64,000 nt of DNA from Deltaproteobacteria bacterium (GTDB lineage Bacteria; Desulfobacterota; DSM-4660; Desulfatiglandales; HGW-15): positions 1 through 64,000 of the forward strand of contig JAGVAP010000054.1 in assembly GCA_020060215.1 (NCBI GenBank), read 5' to 3'. The notes under the pieces were generated by a model. That model did no database searches and was not told the DNA's origin. It saw only the letters and a list, made by a program, of their open reading frames with translations. The position numbers were made by a program, and so were the translations under genes. Shown piece by piece: positions 17,134 through 25,283 of the stretch. Numbering within the stretch: position 1 is the stretch's first letter; each line of letters opens with the position of its first letter.

Positions 17134-17847
17134 ATGTGGAAGGAATTCCTGAACAGCGGATCCCCGGTGCCGGACACAGGTCCTCCGGGTCCGGAGAACC
17201 AGACCGGTACGAAGACCAGGAGCCTGCGATGGGTGCTGTTTCTCCTGGTCGTCCTCTACATGCTCGTGGCCGCGTTTCATGTGCAGATCCTCCAGCGGAT
17301 CGGGGGGGCTTTGGTTGTGGAGCACGAGCCTTCAAAGTCAGACCTCATCGTTACCCTGGCGGGAGGAAATATCGAAAGGGCGCTGGCGTCGGCGGATCTC
17401 TACCACAGGGGGTTGGCTCCGCGCATATTCATCGCCCCTGAGGAGCCGCCGGATGGGTATGATCTGCTGAGGAGCAGGGGAATCGAGTACCCCCGAACCG
17501 TCGATCAAACGGTGAGGCTCCTCCAGGACCTGAAGGTGCCTGAATCCGCTATCGTGGTCGGCCGGCAGACAAGCAACAGCACCAGGCGGGAGGCGGAGAT
17601 CGTCCGGGACCTCGCAGAGAGGGAGAAGGTTCGCTCCCTGATCCTGGTCACCTCCCCGACCCACACGCGCCGGGTCTTTTGGACGTTCAGCAAGATCCTC
17701 GATGACCTGGAGGTCCGTATCCAGGTCGTCCCGAGCCCTTATTCCGGCTTCAGGGCCGAAGACTGGTGGAAGCACAGGAAATACGCGCGGCAGGTGATCG
17801 CGGAATATGAAAAACTCGCGTACTACTATGTGAGGGAATTGAGGTGA
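17134..17847 (+). CDS. DUF218 (YdcF/ElyC-like) membrane-anchored protein
   Basis: 237 residues from ATG 17134, chosen because GAGGTG ends 6 bases upstream (GTG 17125 and ATG 17128 are alternatives). A single N-terminal membrane segment (~32-50: VLFLLVVLYMLVAAF) anchors a DUF218 domain on the outer side of the inner membrane: SDLIVTLAGGNIERALASAD, GRQTSNSTRREAEIVRDL, LILVTSPTHTRRV. E. coli ElyC and SanA of this family affect envelope and peptidoglycan precursor homeostasis. Unusually, the first DUF218 motif lacks the typical GxG-R order. It probably lies in one operon with the TPR gene. Confidence 0.85.
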   Translation: MWKEFLNSGSPVPDTGPPGPENQTGTKTRSLRWVLFLLVVLYMLVAAFHVQILQRIGGALVVEHEPSKSDLIVTLAGGNIERALASADLYHRGLAPRIFIAPEEPPDGYDLLRSRGIEYPRTVDQTVRLLQDLKVPESAIVVGRQTSNSTRREAEIVRDLAEREKVRSLILVTSPTHTRRVFWTFSKILDDLEVRIQVVPSPYSGFRAEDWWKHRKYARQVIAEYEKLAYYYVRELR

Positions 17848-17881
17848 GGAGACCGGAAGAGTGGAATTCCATCATTCCAGC

Positions 17882-20146
17882 CTACTTGGATTTCATCACA
17901 TACACGCCGTCCCAGTCAGGCCCAGGCGGGTCGGCCTTGAGCGCGAGGCAGCGCTCCACGTACAGGCGGGCCGGAAGAAGTTCCCTGTCGGAAGCCATGG
18001 CGTTTCGGAAGAGCTCCGCGGCCTGGTCCCACTGCTGCTGCTTGTAGGATGCGAGACCCTTGTGGAACGAATCGATCGCTTCCTTCCGGGACTGCGCTAC
18101 CTCCTCCCCCAGGAGCTGAAAGATCCTCACCGGCCGCAGTTTTCCCTGCACGCGGACGCTGTCCAGCTCCATGCACACAAATGAATCCTTGACCCTCTCC
18201 CGGGTGAATTCGCTGATGAGGATGTGGGTCTGATAGCTCTTGTTGGCCCCTTCCAGCCGCGAGCCCAGGTTTACGGCATCCCCCATCACGGTATAGTCGA
18301 ATCGCTGTTCCGACCCCATGTTCCCCACCATCATCATCCCCGTATTGATGCCGATGCCGATGTCCAGGGCCGGCTTGCCTTCACGGATCCATCTCTCGTT
18401 CAGCCGCTTGAGCTCCTGCATCATGTCCAGGGCCGACCGGCAGGCCCTGTGGGCGTGGTCGGGCTGATCCAGGGGCGCGCCGTAGATGGCCATGACCGCG
18501 TCCCCCATGTATTTGTCCAGGGTCCCGTCGTACTTGAACACCACGTTCGTCATTGCGGTCAGGTACTCGTTCAGCAGATGCACCAGCTCCTCGGGGGTGA
18601 GGCCTTCGGAGATCGTGGTAAATCCCCTGATATCGGAAAAGAGGACGGAGAGGTCCTTCTTGTCCCCTCCAAGCTTGAGCTTCTCCGGGTTCTTCAGCAT
18701 CTCGCTGACCACCGAACTGGAGACGTAATAGCTGAAGGCGCCGCGGATCTTCTTCCGCTCCCGCTCCTCGGTAATGTAATGGTAAACCGTCAGACACGTG
18801 TAGACCAGCACGCCGGCCACCAGGGGATAGACCATGCTGACCCAGATCCTGTAATGAGTGAACAGCCACTGGCTCAGAAGGATGTGGAGGGTGAAGAGGA
18901 TCAGAGCGAAGATCAGCCCCTTGATGGCGCTGATGCGAGGCACCACCGCACCGATGAAGAACCCCAGCACGAGGATGGTCAGACAGTCATAGACCCTTGT
19001 CCACTTGGGCTTGTGGATGAACTCGTTCTTCAGGGCATTGTCGATGACGGTGGCGTGGATCTCGACCCCCGGATAGACGGGAGAGAAGGGGGTATTCCTC
19101 AGGTCGTAGATGCCGACCGCCGTGGCCCCCACCAGGACGATCTTGTCCTTGAAGCACCCCGGAGGGGTCTTCCGGGCCAGGATGTCGCTGATGGAATAGT
19201 GAGGGAAGGTCCTTCCCGGCCCGAGGTAGTTGATGAGCATCTGACCGTTCTCGTCGGTAGGAAGGAACAGACTGCCCATCCGGATTCCCTCCACCCCGTA
19301 CGCGGCCACCTTGACCATCAGCTGAGGGCGGCCCATGTATTGACACAAGGTTTGAACGGATAGCGGTGCAAAGATCTCCTCGCCGCATTTGATGATCAGG
19401 GGCATCCAGCGGACGATGCCGTCCGGGTCGGGGATCATGTTGAAGTAGCCGGATGCCGCCGCGGCTTCACTCAGGATCTCGAGGTTCCCCTCCGGGGCGT
19501 AGGCGGGGATGAAGGGGTCGGCCATCAGGGTCTTGTCCGTGTAGATCACCAGCGGGTATTTTGAGTTGCCGATCCGGCGAAGCTGTTGCTGGACCTCCCC
19601 ATCGTCCAATCGAAAGTCCAGCGCGGCCTGGCCCATGTGGAAGAAGTAGCCCAGGACGGTGTTCGATCGCGAATTCTTGATGGCCCTGGAAAGGATGAGG
19701 TCGTTGTCGGCGCTTTGTCTGCTCTCCAGGAGGAAATCCCTGACGCCGGTATCCACGATCCTGAGGGCCTGCATCTTCTGATCGAACTGGTCGAGGAACT
19801 TGAGGTTGGTATTCTCATCGGGTTCGGAGAAGGTGATATCCATGCCGATCACCTTGGCCCCCTCGGCCGAGAGCACCTCGATCAACCGCGCGATCCTGGA
19901 TCTGGGCCACGGCCACCGGCCTTCCACGTCCAGACTCTTCTCGTCAATGGCCGCGATCACCACTTCCGGTGCCGGCTTGAGGGGACCTCTGGAGATGAAG
20001 CGGAGGTCGTAGGTCTTCAGCTCAACGATATCCAGGATGGGGACCCCGACCAGGAAGAGGACAAGCACGAGCAGGGTGAGCACAAACGTGATGGAACCGG
20101 GACGGACGGAAAAGAATCTTTTCAACCGACGGCTGACGGATCCCAT
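17882..20146 (-). CDS. CHASE2-domain adenylate/guanylate cyclase
   Basis: 754 residues from ATG 20146 (GGAGG lies 12 bases upstream; a longer frame to 20350 looks non-coding). The order is: one membrane segment (~17-38), an extracytoplasmic CHASE2 sensor (~45-345, with VVIAAIDEKSLDVEGRWPWP and KDKIVLVGATAVGIYDLRNT), three more membrane segments (~355-430), then a class III cyclase domain (~465-650). The metal-binding aspartates are in FSDIRGFT and KYMGDAVMAIYGAP, and NLGSRLEGANK carries the transition-state Asn/Arg. The C-terminal tail is TPR-like. Predicted to make cAMP (or cGMP) in response to an external signal. Possible readers are the cNMP-binding proteins at 59.8-61.0 kb. Confidence 0.93.
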   Translation of the reverse strand: MGSVSRRLKRFFSVRPGSITFVLTLLVLVLFLVGVPILDIVELKTYDLRFISRGPLKPAPEVVIAAIDEKSLDVEGRWPWPRSRIARLIEVLSAEGAKVIGMDITFSEPDENTNLKFLDQFDQKMQALRIVDTGVRDFLLESRQSADNDLILSRAIKNSRSNTVLGYFFHMGQAALDFRLDDGEVQQQLRRIGNSKYPLVIYTDKTLMADPFIPAYAPEGNLEILSEAAAASGYFNMIPDPDGIVRWMPLIIKCGEEIFAPLSVQTLCQYMGRPQLMVKVAAYGVEGIRMGSLFLPTDENGQMLINYLGPGRTFPHYSISDILARKTPPGCFKDKIVLVGATAVGIYDLRNTPFSPVYPGVEIHATVIDNALKNEFIHKPKWTRVYDCLTILVLGFFIGAVVPRISAIKGLIFALILFTLHILLSQWLFTHYRIWVSMVYPLVAGVLVYTCLTVYHYITEERERKKIRGAFSYYVSSSVVSEMLKNPEKLKLGGDKKDLSVLFSDIRGFTTISEGLTPEELVHLLNEYLTAMTNVVFKYDGTLDKYMGDAVMAIYGAPLDQPDHAHRACRSALDMMQELKRLNERWIREGKPALDIGIGINTGMMMVGNMGSEQRFDYTVMGDAVNLGSRLEGANKSYQTHILISEFTRERVKDSFVCMELDSVRVQGKLRPVRIFQLLGEEVAQSRKEAIDSFHKGLASYKQQQWDQAAELFRNAMASDRELLPARLYVERCLALKADPPGPDWDGVYVMKSK

Positions 20147-20418
20147 TCTTATCAGGTGCCTCCATTCACGGGCGGACGGTCTGCCCGCCCTGGTCATGAA
20201 ACAGGGGTTTCGAGCCTCCCTCCGGCCCCCGGGCAGCAATGCTGGCGGCACCTCGACCGGTTCGGACAAGCATATATGGGAAAGGGGTCCGGAAGTCAAG
20301 GAAGACGCCCCGGGCCTCGTGCAGAATCCTCGCCAGACGAGTCTGTCCATGGCACCGGATCTTCGAGGGTTGCCCTGTACTCCACCGCCCCGTCACTCCA
20401 ACACCCCACTCTTTCCTG

Positions 20419-20447
20419 TTGACAGCTTCCGGCCCGGTTGCTAGCGT
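20419..20447 (+). promoter_or_regulatory. Candidate promoter for thiD
   Basis: TTGACA (20419-20424), a 17-base spacer and TAGCGT (20442-20447), 44 bases before the thiD start. The -35 is perfect, the -10 weak. Confidence 0.45.
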
Positions 20448-20490
20448 GCTGTATTGATCTCTACTTGTTGAAGTCACAAGGGAAATTTTG

Positions 20491-21288
20491 TTGAAGTACA
20501 TCCTGACCATAGCAGGGTCCGACTCGTCGGGAGGGGCGGGCATCCAGGCCGATATCCGTACGATCACCGCCCTGGGGGCCCATGCCCTTACGGCGGTCGC
20601 GGCGGTCACAGCGCAGAATTCAGTCGGGGTCAGCGCCGTTCATGCCGTGCCTGCAGCCTTTGTCGAGAAACAGATCGAGAGCGTCGTCCAAGACGTCGTG
20701 CCCCATGCGGTGAAATTGGGGATGCTCTACACCCCTGCGAATATCCGCAAGGTGGCCGCCCTGATCCGGAGATATCGACTCCCCAACGTGGTCTTGGACC
20801 CGGTTCTGAAGGCCACTACGGGAAACCCCCTGATCGCATCGGACGCGGTGTCTCTCCTCAAGAAGGAGCTCATTCCTGTGGTCACGGTGGTGACGCCGAA
20901 TCTCGAAGAGGCTTCTCTCCTTTCGGACCGGAAGGTGGAGGATGTGGCGGAAATGGAGGGTGCCGCCAGGGCCATCCACGAAATGGGCCCGAGTGTCGTG
21001 GTGACCGGGGGGCACCTCAGGTCGGCATGCGTGGATGTGCTCTTTGACGGGGAGGAGATGGTCCATTTTCGAAGCGAGAGGATCCCATCCAGGCACACGC
21101 ATGGGAGCGGCTGCGTCTTCTCGACCGCCCTGGCCGCGTTTCTCGCCATCACCGGCGACCTCAGAAGCGGTGCCGCCAAGGCCCATGCATTCACACACGC
21201 TGCCATCGAAAGGGGGTATGCCTGCGGCAGGGGAGCGGGGCCGGTGGACCCGGGGGTCGCAGATGAGAGGTCCACCGATCCGGGGTGA
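20491..21288 (+). CDS. thiD: Hydroxymethylpyrimidine/phosphomethylpyrimidine kinase
   Basis: 265 residues from the second of two adjacent TTG codons (20488 and 20491); the second gives the family start MKYILTIAGSDSSGGAGIQAD and is 8 bases from AAGGG. A ribokinase-fold enzyme that phosphorylates HMP and HMP-P for thiamine synthesis. Conserved parts are the substrate-binding GSDSSGGAGIQAD, VLDPVLKATTGN, VTPNLEEA and the catalytic TRHTHGSGC-like loop (here RHTHGSGCVFSTALAAFLA). thiC follows 181 bases downstream on the same strand. Confidence 0.94.
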   Translation: MKYILTIAGSDSSGGAGIQADIRTITALGAHALTAVAAVTAQNSVGVSAVHAVPAAFVEKQIESVVQDVVPHAVKLGMLYTPANIRKVAALIRRYRLPNVVLDPVLKATTGNPLIASDAVSLLKKELIPVVTVVTPNLEEASLLSDRKVEDVAEMEGAARAIHEMGPSVVVTGGHLRSACVDVLFDGEEMVHFRSERIPSRHTHGSGCVFSTALAAFLAITGDLRSGAAKAHAFTHAAIERGYACGRGAGPVDPGVADERSTDPG

Positions 21289-21469
21289 AAGATCATGGCC
21301 TCCTTATACTTGCAGGGAAACCGTACACGTACTATAAATACAGTCAGGATACTGATCTGACCGGAAGTCAAGGGAGAAAGGCACCTTTCTGAAGTGACCG
21401 CCTGCCGAATACAAGACTATTCAGCATCCTGCTGGGAAGAACAATAAAGGACAAAGGAAGCAATAAGGT
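21289..21469 (+). other. thiD-thiC spacer without a recognisable TPP riboswitch
   Basis: 181 bases. The conserved TPP aptamer words (CTGAGA and the ACCTGATCTGG region in correct order) are not present; only a stray CTGATCTG occurs near 21352. There is an imperfect GTCAG/CTGAC hairpin at about 21344-21362. I see no T-run terminator. thiC has only a weak AAGGAAG-type ribosome site upstream of ATG 21470. Confidence 0.5.
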
Positions 21470-22756
21470 ATGACACAGTTATCGGATGCCAGGGGTGGAA
21501 AAATCACTCCGGAAATGAAGGCGGTGGCCGAAAAGGAGCAGGTGGATGAGCGCCGGCTGCGGGACAAGATGGCCGAGGGTCGAATCGTCATCCCCGCCAA
21601 CCGGAACCACAAGGGGCTGGTCCCTTGCGGGATTGGGGAAGGCCTTCTCATCAAGGTGAATGCCAACATCGGCACCTCTTCGGACAAGGTCGATCTGGGG
21701 GAAGAACTCGAGAAGGTAAAGGTCTCGATCGCGGCCGGCGCGGACAGCGTCATGGACCTGTCTACCGGGGGGGACATCGATCTGTGCCGCAGGAAGATCC
21801 TCGAGCGTTCGACCGTGGCCCTGGGAACCGTGCCCATTTACCAGGCGGTGGTCGAGACGATCAATCGACAGGGCGGGCTCATCCATCTCACCGTGGACAG
21901 GATCTTCGAGGTGATCGAGAAGCAGGCGGCCGACGGGGTCGATTTCATCACGGTTCACTGCGGCCTCACCCGGGCTGCGCTGGAGACCCTGAAGCAGCAG
22001 GGCAGGGTCACGGACATCGTGAGCAGGGGCGGCGCCTTCCTGACGACCTGGATGCTGCACCACGACAGAGAGAATCCGCTGTACGAAAACTACGACCGGC
22101 TGCTGGAAATCGCCGCGAAGTACGACGTCACCCTGAGTCTCGGGGACGGGCTGAGACCGGGATGTCTGGCGGATGCGACCGATCGCGCCCAGATCCATGA
22201 ACTGATGACCCTCGGGGAGCTCACCAGGAGGGCGTGGGAGAAGGATGTCCAGGTGATGATCGAGGGGCCGGGCCATGTGCCGCTGAACCAGATCCGCGCC
22301 AATGTCCTCCTCCAGAAGCAGCTTTGCCACCATGCTCCGTTCTATGTGCTCGGTCCGCTCGTGACCGACATCGCCGCCGGGTACGACCATGTGGCATGCG
22401 CGATCGGAGGAGCGGTCGCTGGAGAGGCCGGCGCCGATTTCCTCTGCTATGTCACCCCTACGGAGCACCTTTGCCTGCCTTCTGTCCAGGACGTGAGGGA
22501 AGGGGTCATCGTGACCCGGATAGCGGCCCATGCCGGGGACATTGCCCGGGGCAACAGGATGGCCCTGGAGAGAGACCGGAAGATGTCCCTGGCCAGGAAA
22601 AACCTGGACTGGGAGGGCCAGCTGAAATGGGCGATCGACCCGGAAAAGGCCAGGAGGCTGCGTGAGGAGAATCCACCGGCCGAAGGGGATGTCTGCACCA
22701 TGTGCGGCAAATTCTGCGCCATCAAGCAGGTGAAGGAATACTTCGGAAGAAAGTGA
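21470..22756 (+). CDS. thiC: Phosphomethylpyrimidine synthase ThiC (or paralogue BzaF)
   Basis: 428 residues, the short form common in anaerobes (E. coli ThiC has ~630). A radical SAM enzyme that rearranges aminoimidazole ribotide to HMP-P. Core motifs: GLLIKVNANIGTSS, DSVMDLSTGGDID, GVDFITVHCG, MIEGPGHVPL, and the C-terminal cluster motif CTMCGKFC (CxxCxxxxC). The paralogue BzaF, which makes 5-hydroxybenzimidazole for cobamides, has the same motifs and length. The neighbouring thiD supports ThiC, while the missing TPP riboswitch leaves the question open. Confidence 0.88.
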   Translation: MTQLSDARGGKITPEMKAVAEKEQVDERRLRDKMAEGRIVIPANRNHKGLVPCGIGEGLLIKVNANIGTSSDKVDLGEELEKVKVSIAAGADSVMDLSTGGDIDLCRRKILERSTVALGTVPIYQAVVETINRQGGLIHLTVDRIFEVIEKQAADGVDFITVHCGLTRAALETLKQQGRVTDIVSRGGAFLTTWMLHHDRENPLYENYDRLLEIAAKYDVTLSLGDGLRPGCLADATDRAQIHELMTLGELTRRAWEKDVQVMIEGPGHVPLNQIRANVLLQKQLCHHAPFYVLGPLVTDIAAGYDHVACAIGGAVAGEAGADFLCYVTPTEHLCLPSVQDVREGVIVTRIAAHAGDIARGNRMALERDRKMSLARKNLDWEGQLKWAIDPEKARRLREENPPAEGDVCTMCGKFCAIKQVKEYFGRK

Positions 22757-22768
22757 AAGAACCTCGCC

Positions 22769-23017
22769 ACGAAGACACAAAGGGAAACCTGGTCCTGTAG
22801 GCCAGGTCAGAAGCCGTTGGTTTAGCCGGAAAAGGGCCCTCCAATATTCCGTTGCCTTGGTGGCAGGATTTTTCTACCCCAGCATTGCCCCTCTCGATCT
22901 CACTGCCGGTGAATTCCTGTAGGATGGATGGAGCGCAGCGAAACCCATCGGTTTTGAGGTTTGCGGCATGTTCAATCGCTCGAATGGATGGGTTTCGCTG
23001 CGCTCCACCCATCCTAC
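22769..23017. repeat. Repeat-packed gap: three repeat families in tandem
   Basis: The 293-base gap between thiC and convergent mnmE holds, in order, a CACGAAGACACAAAG word (about 22776-22790), a second copy of the 37-base word (22802-22840; compare 15620-15658), and a complete GTAGGATGGGT palindrome with arms at 22919-22949 and 22987-23017 that are nearly perfect inverted copies. Apparent small frames here are translations of the repeats. Confidence 0.8.
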
Positions 23018-23049
23018 GAAGATACCCGGATTTAGTGCAACGCTAGGGT

Positions 23050-24426
23050 TTACTTTCCGATGCAGAACTCGCTGAAGATCCGCCCCAGGACGTCCTCGGT
23101 CGTGGTCTTCCCGACGATCTCCCCCAGTCCGTCCAACCCCCCCTGAACATCCGCCGCGACGATCTCCAGGGGCATCTGCTCCCTGAGATTCTGCAGGGCC
23201 CTCCCGAAGCAGTCCGACGCCTCGGCAAGGGCCTTCCTGTGCCTCATGTTCGGGGCCACGGCGAGCAGGTTCGGGTCGCCCGAGTCCGAAAGGACCAACT
23301 CCGCGATCGCGCGTCGCAGATCATCGATTCCCGAACCGGTCAGGGCGGAGATCCTCACGACCCGGTTACCCCGGAGTGCCTTCCCTTCCGTGCTCCTGCC
23401 GATCCTTGCCGGCAGGTCCGACTTGTTCAGGACCACCAGACTCTTCTTTTCGCGGGTGCTTGCGAGCAGGTCGAGGTCGTCCCGGGACACGGGACGGCTC
23501 TGATCGATGACCACGAGCACCAGGTCCGCCTCCGCGAGCCTCTGCTGCGTCATGCGGATGCCCAGGCTCTCGATGCGTCCCCGGCCTTTCCTGAACCCGG
23601 CCGTATCCATGAGACGGAGGGGTATCCCTTCGATGTGAACGGTCGATTCGATGATATCCCGTGTCGTCCCAGGGATAGGCGTCACCAGGGCGCGCTCCTC
23701 GTTCACCAGCCGATTCAGGAGACTCGATTTCCCTGCATTGACGCGCCCCGCGATCACCGTTGCGATCCCGTCCATCCAGATCCGGCGCTGCTCGTGGCCG
23801 GCGATGAGCCGGTCGATGGGATCGAGGATCTCCTCTTGGATGAAACGGTCGGTCTCCGCCTCGCCAAGTATGCCCGGCACGTCTTCAGGGAAGTCGATGG
23901 CCGCCTCCAGACGGGCAAGGAGATCGAGACCTTTCTGCGTCAATGCCGCCAGTTCGTCCCGGAACCCTCCCCTGATCTGGGCCGCGGCGAGAGCGAGGCC
24001 CTTTTCGGACCTGGAGCGGATCAGGTCCACCACGGCCTCCGCCTGGGTGAGGTCGATGCGGCCGTTCATGAAGGCCCTGAAGGTGAACTCACCGGGTCTC
24101 GCGAGGCGGGCGCCCGCCTGGAGAACGAGATCGAGGATCCGGGAGAGGAGGAGGAATCCGCTGTGGGAGTTGATCTCCACCACGTCCTCCCGGGTGTAGG
24201 AGCAAGGCCCCTTCATGAAGGAAAGCAGCACCTCATCCATGAAGGTCCCGGTGGAAGGGTCGACGAGGTGGCCGAGGACCAGGCGGCGGGTTTGGATCCC
24301 TTCGCCGGGTTTCCGGGGGACGAAGATCCGGCCCGCGATTTCCGCTGCGGCCGGACCGCTCAACCGGACGATGCCGATCCCGCCCTGTCCCACAGGCGTC
24401 GCGATCGCTGCTATCGTGTCATCCAT
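23050..24426 (-). CDS. mnmE: tRNA uridine-5-carboxymethylaminomethyl modification GTPase
   Basis: 458 residues from ATG 24426, where the family N-terminus MDDTIAAIATPVGQGGIGIV begins; an upstream in-frame ATG at 24486 would add 20 residues made from a repeat. The order is N-terminal formyl-THF-binding domain, helical domain, inserted G domain (GRVNAGKSSLLN, DTAG, NKSD), and the C-terminal CIGK motif with the catalytic Cys. With MnmG it modifies U34 of several tRNAs. It is the last gene of the rpmH-rnpA-yidD-yidC-jag block, its usual genomic position. Confidence 0.96.
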   Translation of the reverse strand: MDDTIAAIATPVGQGGIGIVRLSGPAAAEIAGRIFVPRKPGEGIQTRRLVLGHLVDPSTGTFMDEVLLSFMKGPCSYTREDVVEINSHSGFLLLSRILDLVLQAGARLARPGEFTFRAFMNGRIDLTQAEAVVDLIRSRSEKGLALAAAQIRGGFRDELAALTQKGLDLLARLEAAIDFPEDVPGILGEAETDRFIQEEILDPIDRLIAGHEQRRIWMDGIATVIAGRVNAGKSSLLNRLVNEERALVTPIPGTTRDIIESTVHIEGIPLRLMDTAGFRKGRGRIESLGIRMTQQRLAEADLVLVVIDQSRPVSRDDLDLLASTREKKSLVVLNKSDLPARIGRSTEGKALRGNRVVRISALTGSGIDDLRRAIAELVLSDSGDPNLLAVAPNMRHRKALAEASDCFGRALQNLREQMPLEIVAADVQGGLDGLGEIVGKTTTEDVLGRIFSEFCIGK

Positions 24427-24429
24427 GGA

Positions 24430-24520
24430 AAGAGCGGAGTGGCGGAGCGGTGGAGGTCCGGGGGACCGGGGCAGCGACGTCTCCATCGTTCCACCATCGC
24501 TCCATCACTCTGCACGACAT
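24430..24520. repeat. GGAGCGGTGGAG / CTCCATCACTC palindrome
   Basis: Words such as GAGCGGAGTGGCGGAGCGG on the left face CATCGTTCCACCATCGCTCC on the right, across GTCCGGGGGACCGGGGC. It belongs to the same type of 8-base-unit microrepeat palindrome as 54165-54208. It fills the jag-mnmE spacer. Confidence 0.6.
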
Positions 24521-24552
24521 AGGTTTATAGGCCCTATATGTCCTGTACTTCC

Positions 24553-25263
24553 TCATCTCTTCGGGATGATGACTACCCTCTTCAGGAGGCCTTCCCCGCG
24601 GCTCTTCGTATCGAGTCGGCCGTCCTCCTTGAGGGCGAGATGGATGATTCGCCGCTCATGGGGATTGAGGGGAGAGGTGGTCACCGGCTTCTTGATCCTC
24701 TTCGCCTTGTCCCCCATCCTCAAGGCCATCTGGGTCAGGACCTCTTCGCGCTTCCTGCGGTAGTTCTCGGAGTCGACGACGATGCTGATCTTCCTGTCCA
24801 GGGCCTTTTTCACGATCTTGTTGACGATGAACTGCAGGGCATCCAGGGTCTTTCCCTTCCGCCCGATCAGGAGCCCGGTCCGGTCTCCTTCGATGAGCAG
24901 GGTAATCTTGCCGTCCCCGTGTTCCGCACTGACCGCCGCTTCCAGCGGGATCAGCTCCAGGATATCCCGGAGCGTCTTCCGGGCAAACTCGACATCCCCC
25001 GGGGCGACTTCGTCCAGAACGACTCCTTCGGCGGCGATCTCATCCGGCTCTTCCGTCTCTTCGGTCTCTTCTTCAAAGTCAGGTTCAGATGTCTTCAGAT
25101 GGACCCTGATCTTCGCCTTCTTCCCCCCGACCAGACCGAAAATACCTGCCGAACCCGGTTCGAGGATATCGATCTCCAGATCTTCCTCAGGGACATCCAA
25201 CTCGCGGGAAGCGTTCTGTATGGCCTCTTCAGTGGTCTTTCCTTCGAACTCACGGTCTTCCAT
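24553..25263 (-). CDS. jag: Jag/KhpB-type RNA-binding protein
   Basis: 236 residues. The N-terminal Jag_N domain (~1-52: EGKTTEEAIQNASRELDVPE, AGIFGLVGGKKAKI), a very acidic linker (~58-85), a type II KH domain (~90-165, with LLIGRKGKTLDALQFIVNK giving GRKG as the GxxG loop) and an R3H domain at the end (NPHERRIIHLALKED). It lies directly downstream of yidC, as in many bacteria. In Gram-positives KhpB works with KhpA in cell division and RNA regulation; in this lineage the role is unproven. Confidence 0.93.
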   Translation of the reverse strand: MEDREFEGKTTEEAIQNASRELDVPEEDLEIDILEPGSAGIFGLVGGKKAKIRVHLKTSEPDFEEETEETEEPDEIAAEGVVLDEVAPGDVEFARKTLRDILELIPLEAAVSAEHGDGKITLLIEGDRTGLLIGRKGKTLDALQFIVNKIVKKALDRKISIVVDSENYRRKREEVLTQMALRMGDKAKRIKKPVTTSPLNPHERRIIHLALKEDGRLDTKSRGEGLLKRVVIIPKR

Positions 25264-25283
25264 CTTTGTTCCTCCAATATTGA

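Noticed and set aside
21340..21370. CTGATCTG word suggesting a TPP riboswitch
   Set aside because: The other conserved parts (CTGAGA and the paired flanking stems) are missing in the spacer.
22722..23012. 96-codon minus-strand frame (GGAQRNPS...)
   Set aside because: It is the translation of the GTAGGATGGGT palindrome, a well-known false ORF source.
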